Below are positions 24,335 through 30,630 of a stretch of DNA of 33,562 nucleotides, one piece after another. A program made the position numbers and the translations under genes. Location: the NCBI GenBank assembly GCA_902787095.1, contig CADAFC010000023.1, positions 1-33,562 of the forward strand, written 5' to 3'. Every line of letters starts with the position of its first letter. Positions within the stretch are counted from its first letter, which is position 1. Origin of the DNA: an uncultured Bacteroidia bacterium (GTDB taxonomy: Bacteria; Bacteroidota; Bacteroidia; Bacteroidales; F082). Under the pieces are notes generated by a model that had not been told where the DNA came from, ran no database searches, and saw nothing but the letters and a program-made list of their open reading frames with translations.

Positions 24335-24348
24335 AAAATTTAAAATTC
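24335..24348 (-). repeat. Third copy of the AT-rich 14-mer, upstream of the lipoprotein gene
   Basis: GAATTTTAAATTTT on the minus strand, 6 bases before the ATG at 24328. It is identical to both copies at 12197-12224; the match extends to ATAATTGAATTTTAAATTTT with the outer copy. Confidence 0.65.
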
Positions 24349-24373
24349 AATTATTGAAATATTTGATACAATT

Positions 24374-25438
24374 CTATTGAATAATCAGCTTTTCTGTGAC
24401 ATAGTCGTTTTTCTTTATGAAATAGATGCCTTTGTCAAGCGTAATCATCTCTTTTTCAATGATTTCCTTCGTTAAAACGACCTGTCCTGCAATATTGAAG
24501 ACTGTGATGACCCCGCTGCCTTCTATAGTCACATTACCTGTCGAAGGGTTGGGATAGACAGATGTTTTCGTGAGGTTTTCCTCAATGCCGTCAGCCACCA
24601 CGGTCGCCCAGTAGGTGTACATCGCCGTAGCGCAACCGCAGTCGATGTCGAACATCACATCTAACCAACATAGGGTGCCGGGCTCCACATCAGGACGTAA
24701 TGTAGCGGTGCCTCTAATGGCAACGGTCTCATCTTGAACGATAGGGAAGCTGTTGGTCATCTCGCCATTGACGTAAAAATGCACGTCAGTGAAATATTCG
24801 GTGTGCGTTGACATATAAATCGTGATCGACTCGTAGCCTTCATTAATGACTTTGCAGTTAAAAGTGATATTTGCGCCAGGCTGTAAAATCGTGTCGGTCT
24901 CGTATGGCGTGGCACTGAAGTCGTATTGAATGATATAATTTATACAAATATCGTCGATGGTAAGGAAATATGCGTCGTCGTCGGCTATTGCATGAATGCC
25001 GAAATAATCATAGTTGTCGTTGACTGTCGTGATGTAGTTGGAAAACACCTCATAATTGGTGCTGTTTACCGTCTCGCTCAAAAACAGCTGTGCCATGCTG
25101 TCGGCATTTGCCTGAGTCCCTGCCCATAACTCCACGGTATAGCTGCCATCCGATACCGCCCAGTATGAAAACTTGTATTGCAGCTGAGTGCTGAAATACA
25201 CCGGGATGAACATCCATGATTCATTGGCGTTGGTGTATGCATACCATAAGCCGTTATGCGGCGAGCGGTTGTGGTCTTTGTCCTGATATCCACATAACCA
25301 CGAGGCATCGTCACATATCCATCCCATAGGCGTTTCGTCGTCATGATTGGCGTATTCAAATCCTTCTGATAAAAGGTTTTTTGCCTGCATAACGCCTGCT
25401 GACACCAATATTATCAATGCAATAACAATTTTTTTCAT
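24374..25438 (-). CDS. Secreted protein with choice-of-anchor-like domain and T9SS sorting tail
   Basis: 354 residues from the ATG at 25438, chosen because a signal peptide (MKKIVIALIILVSAGVMQA) starts there; an earlier start would run through the promoter. Residues about 22-180 (LLSEGFEYANHDDETPMGW, WYAYTNANESWMFIPVYF, YKFSYWAVSDGSYTVELW, YFLTIDDICI) resemble the choice-of-anchor J / MAM-like jelly-roll domains of Bacteroidota surface proteins. A second beta-rich region follows, then a T9SS type A tail (SVYPNPSTGNVTIEGSG, VFNIAGQVVLTKEI, KGIYFIKKNDYVTEKLIIQ). It should be exported through T9SS. The binding target is unknown. It is the first gene of the secreted-protein group. Confidence 0.82.
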   Translation of the reverse strand: MKKIVIALIILVSAGVMQAKNLLSEGFEYANHDDETPMGWICDDASWLCGYQDKDHNRSPHNGLWYAYTNANESWMFIPVYFSTQLQYKFSYWAVSDGSYTVELWAGTQANADSMAQLFLSETVNSTNYEVFSNYITTVNDNYDYFGIHAIADDDAYFLTIDDICINYIIQYDFSATPYETDTILQPGANITFNCKVINEGYESITIYMSTHTEYFTDVHFYVNGEMTNSFPIVQDETVAIRGTATLRPDVEPGTLCWLDVMFDIDCGCATAMYTYWATVVADGIEENLTKTSVYPNPSTGNVTIEGSGVITVFNIAGQVVLTKEIIEKEMITLDKGIYFIKKNDYVTEKLIIQ

Positions 25439-25462
25439 CTCAAAAATGATTAATTCAATCTG

Positions 25463-25496
25463 CAAATATACAAAATAGTTGGTAATTAAAATCAAA
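25463..25496 (-). promoter_or_regulatory. Bacteroidota-type promoter of the secreted-protein group
   Basis: On the minus strand TTTG (25493-25496) precedes TATATTTG (25463-25470) by 22 bases. It lies between the infB terminator and the ATG at 25438. The secreted-protein genes downstream have no other clear box. Confidence 0.6.
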
Positions 25497-25514
25497 AAAT
25501 TAAAGTTTTTAAAT

Positions 25515-25546
25515 AAAAAGAGTGAAGCCATGAAAACTCCACTCTT
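25515..25546 (-). terminator. Intrinsic terminator downstream of infB
   Basis: On the minus strand AAGAGTGGAG and CTTCACTCTT pair over 10 positions (one G-U) around a 9-base loop, followed by a run of T. It begins 36 bases after the infB stop and ends the rimP-nusA-infB transcript before the next promoter. Confidence 0.7.
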
Positions 25547-25582
25547 AACTATTAACTTTAAAAAATGTCTTTAAACTCTAAA

Positions 25583-28525
25583 CTACAGTTTCCTGCTGAC
25601 TTCTTTCTCGGTATATCCCTCGATGATATCTCCGACCTTGATGTCGTTGAAGTTCTCGATGTTCAAGCCGCATTCGAAACCTGCGGAGACCTCCTTCACG
25701 TCGTCTTTGAAACGTTTCAGTGATCCGAGTGTGCCTGTGTGCACCACGATGCCGTCGCGGATGAGACGAATCTTCGTCTGGCGGTTGACCTTGCCGTCGA
25801 GCACCATACATCCTGCGATATTTCCGACCTTGCTGATGTGGAACACCTCGCGTATCTCGATGTTGCATGTCACAACCTCCTGAATCTCTGGTGCTAACAT
25901 GCCTTCGATAGCTGATTTGATCTCCTCAATGGCGGTGTAGATGATGGAGTAGAGTCGGATATCGATCTGCTCACGCTCTGCAATCTTTCTTGCCTGCATC
26001 GTCGGACGCACATTGAAGCCCACGATGATGGCGTTGGATGCCGATGCCAACATGATATCGGCCTCTGAGATTGCACCAACCGACTTGTGGATGATGTTGA
26101 CCTGCACCTCTTCTGTCGAAAGCTTCAGCAATGAGTCGGACAATGCCTCCACAGAGCCGTCCACGTCGGCCTTGACGATGATGTTGAGCTCTTTGAAGTC
26201 ACCGATGGCGATACGGCGTCCGATCTCATCCAAAGTGATGTGTTTCTGGGTGCGGATACCCATCTCACGCTGCAGCTGCTGACGACGGTTGGCTATTGTC
26301 TTCACCTCGCGCTCGTCGGTCATCACGTTGAAGTTGTCGCCTGCCTGTGGAGCGCCGTTTAAACCCAACAACAGCAATGGGGTAGAAGGTCCTGCCTCTT
26401 TCAATGCCTGGTTGCGCTCGTTGAACATCGCCTTCACCTTGCCGTATGTCGTGCCTGCAAGCACCATGTCTCCGACATGTAATGTGCCTTCCTGAACAAG
26501 AATCTTAGCCACGTAGCCACGTCCTTTGTCGAGTGCCGACTCGATGACAGTACCTTTGGCGAGTTTGTTAGGGTTGCCTTTGAGGTCGAGCATCTCGGCT
26601 TCGAGAAGCACCTTCTCGAGCAACTCATCGACACCAATACCTTGTTTTGCCGATATCTCCTGTGACTGCACCTTGCCGCCCCATTCCTCCACGAGGATGT
26701 TCATGTCGGCAAGCTGACGGTATATCTTCTGTGGGTCAGCCGTCGGCTTATCGATCTTGTTGATAGCGAAAACGATAGGCACGTTGGCGGCGTGAGCGTG
26801 GTTGATAGCCTCGACGGTCTGCGGCATCACGTTGTCATCAGCAGCGATGACGATGATGGCGACGTCGGTGATCTTGGCACCACGGGCACGCATGGCTGTG
26901 AACGCCTCGTGACCAGGAGTGTCCAGGAACGTGATCTTCTTGCCTGTGCTGGTCTTCACCTCGTAAGCACCGATATGCTGTGTGATGCCGCCGGCCTCGC
27001 CAGCCACCACGTTGGTGCTCCTGATGAAGTCCAACAGCTTGGTCTTACCATGGTCGACGTGACCCATGACGGTGACGACAGGGGCTCTTGGGACGAGATC
27101 CTCAGGGTTGTCAGGCTCGTCAGCTTCCGCAATGGCCTCATGGATGTCCATGCTCTGGAACTCGACCTTGAAGCCGAACTCCTCTGCCACGACTTGTAAA
27201 ATCTCAGCATCCAGACGCTGGTTGATGCTGACGAACATGCCGAGGCTCATGCAGGTGGCAATGACCTTGGTCACAGGGATGTTCATCAGGGTGGCCAACT
27301 CGTTGGCGGTGACGAACTCCGTGACCTTGAGGACTTTCTGTTCCTCCATTTCGTGCATTCTCTCCTCCTCAAGCTCGTTCTGGATGTTGTGACGTTTCTC
27401 GCGACGGTGCTTCGAAGTCTTCGACTTGCCCATAGGCTCCAGTCTTGCGAGTGTCTCCTTAATCTGTTTCTTGATTTCTTCATCCGAAAGCTCAGGTTTC
27501 TCTTCAATGACGGGCTGTTTGCCTTTCTTGAAGCGGTCTTTCGAGCGTTTCTCGTCCTTGCCAGGCTTGCCGCCCTGACCTTGCTGCTTGCCTCCTTGCT
27601 GTGGCTTGCCGCCTTTGTCTTTTGGCTTGTCAGAACCTGCTATCTCATTAGGATTGACTGGTCCATTGCCGATGCGTTTGCGTTTCTTCTTCTTGTCGCC
27701 GGCTGCTGGTGCCTGCGGCTTGCCTTTGCCTTTGTGCTCGACAGGTAACTCGATTTTGTCGACAATCTTAGGTCCCTCTAGTTTCTTGAACTTGGTGGGG
27801 ATGAAGTTGTCGTCATTGCCAGTATTTGCAGCTTGTTGCGCTGGCTGTGACTTTTCTGTCTGCACCTGCTTCTCGGGCTGTTCAGTTTTCTCAGGTTGCT
27901 CAGTTTTTACAGGCTGTGCCGTTTTTTCAGGCTGCACGTCCTTCTCAGGCTGTACTGTCTTCTCCTGCTGTTTTTGCTTCTCTGGCTGAACCGGCTTCTC
28001 TTCCTTTGGCTGCGGTTTGGGATGCTGTTTCTCTTCCTTCTTCTCGGCGTTATGGGGCTGTCCGTTACCCTTCTTCCCGCCGTCCAAGTCAATCTTGCCA
28101 ACAACATTCAACTTGATGGCATCTTTTATGCTGTCATCTTTGGGCTTTTCGACCTTCGGATGCTCCTCCTTCGGTTGTTCAGCCTTCGTTTTCTCCTCTT
28201 TCGCCTCAGTCTTTGGTAAAATGTTGGATTTGATGGAGACAATCTCCTCTTCCTCTTCAATAACTTTAGGCTTCTCTGTCGTCTCAACAGTGATGGTTTT
28301 GCCTTTGAAAGCTATGTTTCCAAGCTGGTCGGCATTTTTCTTCACTTCTTTCTCGCCTTGATATTCTTTTACAACCAAAGCATATTGCTCCGGTGTGAGC
28401 TTGGTGTTCGGCGACGGGTCGATGCTCATGCCTTTCTTGGCAAGAAATTCCACAATCGTCGAGGTACCTACGTTAAACTCTCTCGCAGCCTTTGATAATC
28501 TGATATTTTTAACTTCTTCGGACAT
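25583..28525 (-). CDS. infB: Translation initiation factor IF-2
   Basis: 980 residues. The N-terminus ([20 protein letters not shown]) is an IF2_N domain. Residues about 70-370 are a long charged, Lys/Glu/Pro/Gln-rich linker including a tandem hexapeptide repeat. The GTPase domain has G1 GHVDHGKT at 488-495, G3 DTPGHE from 535, and NKIDKP as G4. Beta-barrel and C-terminal domains follow and end in [18 protein letters not shown]-2 brings initiator tRNA to the small ribosomal subunit. It is the third gene of the rimP-nusA-infB set, 75 bases after nusA; that gap contains a perfect palindrome. Length is normal for Bacteroidota, where the linker is long. Confidence 0.98.
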   Translation of the reverse strand: MSEEVKNIRLSKAAREFNVGTSTIVEFLAKKGMSIDPSPNTKLTPEQYALVVKEYQGEKEVKKNADQLGNIAFKGKTITVETTEKPKVIEEEEEIVSIKSNILPKTEAKEEKTKAEQPKEEHPKVEKPKDDSIKDAIKLNVVGKIDLDGGKKGNGQPHNAEKKEEKQHPKPQPKEEKPVQPEKQKQQEKTVQPEKDVQPEKTAQPVKTEQPEKTEQPEKQVQTEKSQPAQQAANTGNDDNFIPTKFKKLEGPKIVDKIELPVEHKGKGKPQAPAAGDKKKKRKRIGNGPVNPNEIAGSDKPKDKGGKPQQGGKQQGQGGKPGKDEKRSKDRFKKGKQPVIEEKPELSDEEIKKQIKETLARLEPMGKSKTSKHRREKRHNIQNELEEERMHEMEEQKVLKVTEFVTANELATLMNIPVTKVIATCMSLGMFVSINQRLDAEILQVVAEEFGFKVEFQSMDIHEAIAEADEPDNPEDLVPRAPVVTVMGHVDHGKTKLLDFIRSTNVVAGEAGGITQHIGAYEVKTSTGKKITFLDTPGHEAFTAMRARGAKITDVAIIVIAADDNVMPQTVEAINHAHAANVPIVFAINKIDKPTADPQKIYRQLADMNILVEEWGGKVQSQEISAKQGIGVDELLEKVLLEAEMLDLKGNPNKLAKGTVIESALDKGRGYVAKILVQEGTLHVGDMVLAGTTYGKVKAMFNERNQALKEAGPSTPLLLLGLNGAPQAGDNFNVMTDEREVKTIANRRQQLQREMGIRTQKHITLDEIGRRIAIGDFKELNIIVKADVDGSVEALSDSLLKLSTEEVQVNIIHKSVGAISEADIMLASASNAIIVGFNVRPTMQARKIAEREQIDIRLYSIIYTAIEEIKSAIEGMLAPEIQEVVTCNIEIREVFHISKVGNIAGCMVLDGKVNRQTKIRLIRDGIVVHTGTLGSLKRFKDDVKEVSAGFECGLNIENFNDIKVGDIIEGYTEKEVSRKL
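27851..27994 (-). repeat. Eight tandem 18-bp units coding hexapeptides in the IF-2 linker
   Basis: Residues 178-225 of IF-2 read as eight consecutive hexapeptides: [48 protein letters not shown] (consensus xVQPEK). At the DNA level the units are related but not identical. Confidence 0.85.
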
Positions 28526-28575
28526 AAAATTTTAAATTTAAATAATTGTTTTTCAAATCTTTTATTGTTTTGTAA

Positions 28576-28595
28576 AGACGCACGGCCGTGCGTCT
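28576..28595. repeat. 20-bp perfect GC-rich palindrome between nusA and infB
   Basis: AGACGCACGG is followed directly by its inverse complement CCGTGCGTCT, within a very AT-rich gap and 5 bases past the nusA stop. In the mRNA it would form a strong hairpin. From memory, near-identical GACGCACGGCCGTGCGTC palindromes are scattered in many Bacteroidota genomes; I could not check this. Confidence 0.85.
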
Positions 28596-28600
28596 CTCCA

Positions 28601-29848
28601 TTAATCCTCAGCAAATTCAGCCTTCAAAATCTTGAACACCTCGTTCACTGTCTCGATCTCGAGGTCAGCGCGTGATGCCACTTCCTCTGGAGTATAGGCG
28701 AGGACGTTCTTTGCTGTGTCACAACCCATTCTGCGGAGTGAGTCGATGATCCAGTCTTCGATTTCATCGTTGAATTCCTTCAAGTCGACGTCGTCTTCCA
28801 TGTCGACCTCGTCAGAATTTCTGTAAACGTCGATGTCGTAGCCTGTGAGTTTGCCTGCAAGCTTGATGTTGTAGCCGCCCTTGCCGATGGCGAGGCTCAC
28901 CTGGTCGTTCTCCATGTACACCTCGGCGAGTTTCTTTGCCTCGTTGATGTTGATGGATGTGATCTTGGCAGGATTCAAGGCTCTGCTGATGAACAGCTCT
29001 GGCTTTGTCGTGAAGTTGATGACGTCGATGTTCTCGTTGCGGAGCTCTCTCACGATGCCGTGGATACGCGAGCCCTTCATACCGACGCATGCGCCCACCG
29101 GGTCGATTCTGTCGTCGTACGACTCAACAGCGATCTTGGCTCTCTGACCTGGCTCACGCACTATCTTTCTTATAGTGATCAAGCCATCATAAACCTCAGG
29201 AACCTCCTGCTCGAACAAACGCTGCAGGAAAATCTCCGATGTTCTTGACAAAGTGATGACAGGTGTGCCGTTCTTGTTCTCAACGCTTTTCACGATAGCG
29301 CGGATTGTCTCACCTTTTTTATATACGTCGGCAGGAATCTGCTCTGCTTTAGGTAAAACGAGCTCGATGCCGTCTTCGTCAACAGCGATGATCTCCTTGC
29401 GCCATGCCTGTGAGACCTCGGCGTTCACTATTTCACCGACTTTGTCTTTATATTTCTGATAAATGTTCTCCTTCTCGTATTCCATGATCTTGGTCTGGAG
29501 GTTCTGACGGATAGCCAAAATCTCTCTTCTGCCAAAGCTATGAATATCAACGACTTCCGCCACGTCGTCACCGACTTCGAAGTCCGGCTCGATTTTTATT
29601 GCGTCGGAATATGCTATCTCTGCCAACTCGTCCTCGACAGCGCCGTCCTCAACCACAGTGCGGTTGTGGTATATCTCAAGGTCGCCCTTGTCGATGTTGA
29701 CGATGATGTCGAAATACTCGTCACTGCCGTATTTCTTTGCAAGCATAGCCTTGAACACGTCGCTAAGGATGTGCATCATGGCCTCGCGGTCGATGTTCTT
29801 GAACTCCTTAAATTCGGAGAAGGTGTCGATTAAGTTAAGTGTGTCCAT
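28601..29848 (-). CDS. nusA: Transcription termination/antitermination factor NusA
   Basis: 415 residues. The N-terminal RNA-polymerase-binding domain begins DTLNLIDTFSEFKEFK. An S1 domain follows (about 135-200, VGEIVNAEVSQAWRKE), then two KH domains (VGACVGMKGSRIHGIVREL; VSLAIGKGGYNIKLAGKLTGYDIDVY, read in parts) with the GxxG loops GMKGSR and GKGGYN. A helical C-terminal extension with CDTAKNVLAYTPEEVASRA completes it. NusA binds RNA polymerase and controls pausing and termination. It starts 2 bases after rimP. Confidence 0.98.
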   Translation of the reverse strand: MDTLNLIDTFSEFKEFKNIDREAMMHILSDVFKAMLAKKYGSDEYFDIIVNIDKGDLEIYHNRTVVEDGAVEDELAEIAYSDAIKIEPDFEVGDDVAEVVDIHSFGRREILAIRQNLQTKIMEYEKENIYQKYKDKVGEIVNAEVSQAWRKEIIAVDEDGIELVLPKAEQIPADVYKKGETIRAIVKSVENKNGTPVITLSRTSEIFLQRLFEQEVPEVYDGLITIRKIVREPGQRAKIAVESYDDRIDPVGACVGMKGSRIHGIVRELRNENIDVINFTTKPELFISRALNPAKITSININEAKKLAEVYMENDQVSLAIGKGGYNIKLAGKLTGYDIDVYRNSDEVDMEDDVDLKEFNDEIEDWIIDSLRRMGCDTAKNVLAYTPEEVASRADLEIETVNEVFKILKAEFAED

Positions 29849-29850
29849 TT

Positions 29851-30312
29851 TTAAAATTTAATATATGGTCTGACTTCTTTTAATTTATTGATTTCCAATG
29901 TTGTGGCATCGTGATAGATGATTTTTGTCAATTTGCCGTATTTCTTGGCCTCGGCTTCTTCTACTTCGAGGGTCAAGTCGTTGAACGACAACAGCTTATA
30001 CATCTTTTTCACGCCTTCTGTATCGGTGATTATCAAATCCTTGCCGATATATTTTTTATACTGCCTCATCTTCAGCAATGGCTCGTCAATGCCGGCTGAC
30101 GACACGCTGAGTTCATAATCCTCTACGTCCCTGTCAAGTTTTTCGTTGATAAAATCGCTCACCGCAACGCAGTCGTCGATGGTCACCGAACTATCGGCGT
30201 CAAGGAAGAGTTCGATGATATTGCCCTTGTGTATCAACACGTTAACAACGTAGCGGTCGCTACCTTGCATCGCCTCTTCAGCCAAACTGATGATTTGTTC
30301 TTTCGTTATCAT
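29851..30312 (-). CDS. rimP: Ribosome maturation factor RimP
   Basis: 153 residues from the ATG at 30312; a TTG 12 bases further up is less likely. Family motifs are TIDDCVAVSDFINEKLD, DYELSVSSAGIDEPL and the C-terminal SH3-like strands (YIGKDLIITDTEGVKKMYKLL, then FNDLTLEVEEAEAKKYG). RimP assists 30S subunit assembly. It is first of the rimP-nusA-infB set and starts only 14 bases after the T-run of the terminator behind the tRNA-Gln gene, which leaves no room for its own promoter downstream of that terminator. Confidence 0.95.
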   Translation of the reverse strand: MITKEQIISLAEEAMQGSDRYVVNVLIHKGNIIELFLDADSSVTIDDCVAVSDFINEKLDRDVEDYELSVSSAGIDEPLLKMRQYKKYIGKDLIITDTEGVKKMYKLLSFNDLTLEVEEAEAKKYGKLTKIIYHDATTLEINKLKEVRPYIKF

Positions 30313-30325
30313 TTTCTTTAACAAT

Positions 30326-30353
30326 AAAAAAACCTGTTACATTCCGTAGCAGG
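30326..30353 (-). terminator. Intrinsic terminator/attenuator between tRNA-Gln and rimP
   Basis: On the minus strand CCTGCTAC and GTAACAGG pair over 8 positions with one mismatch around the loop GGAAT, followed directly by seven T. It starts 20 bases after the tRNA and ends 13 bases before the rimP ATG. Confidence 0.7.
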
Positions 30354-30373
30354 CCTTCAACTCTTTCCTAATG

Positions 30374-30444
30374 TTGTCGAGCAAGGATTCGAACCTTGAC
30401 AGGCAGAACCAAAATCTGCAGTGCTGCCATTACACCACTCGACA
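30374..30444 (-). tRNA. tRNA-Gln (anticodon TTG)
   Basis: Minus-strand cloverleaf: acceptor arms TGTCGAG (5' end at 30444) and CTCGACA pair over 7 bases. The D-arm holds GTGGTGTAATGGCAGCAC. The anticodon stem GCAGA/TCTGC surrounds loop TTTTGGT, giving anticodon TTG for glutamine CAA codons. The T-arm AAGG-TTCGAAT-CCTT is canonical. The discriminator is A at 30374. CCA is not encoded (CAT follows). Confidence 0.95.
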
Positions 30445-30468
30445 TCATTCCAATTCTGAATGCGGCTG

Positions 30469-30476
30469 CAAAAATA
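30469..30476 (-). promoter_or_regulatory. Probable -7 box of the tRNA-Gln (and perhaps rimP operon) promoter
   Basis: TATTTTTG on the minus strand fits TAnnTTTG and lies 24 bases before the tRNA 5' end. No clear TTTG was found at the -33 distance; the region is A/T-rich. Confidence 0.45.
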
Positions 30477-30558
30477 CAAAAAATTTCAATATGAAATCAT
30501 TTTTCTTAAAAAAAATATTTAAAAATCAAAAATTTAGCCGTGATAAACAATTTTTGCT

Positions 30559-30566
30559 TATTTTTG
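30559..30566 (+). promoter_or_regulatory. Probable -7 box for the DUF2723 gene
   Basis: TATTTTTG on the plus strand fits TAnnTTTG, with a weak TTTA at 30533-30536 in the -33 region (22-base spacing). The 186 bases between the tRNA and the ATG at 30631 hold this and the divergent tRNA promoter; I see no small gene there. Confidence 0.45.
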
Positions 30567-30630
30567 CAGTTTTAATAGCGCCGCCTTAAGGGCATTAATG
30601 GCATTAACGGCTGCGCATAATGTAAACGCT

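Noticed and set aside
27851..27994. CRISPR-like array
   Set aside because: The periodic units are in-frame codons of the IF-2 linker, 18 bp apart without spacers; no cas genes are present.
30371..30589. Open frame on the plus strand over the tRNA-Gln
   Set aside because: It covers the tRNA and the divergent promoter region and has low-complexity sequence.
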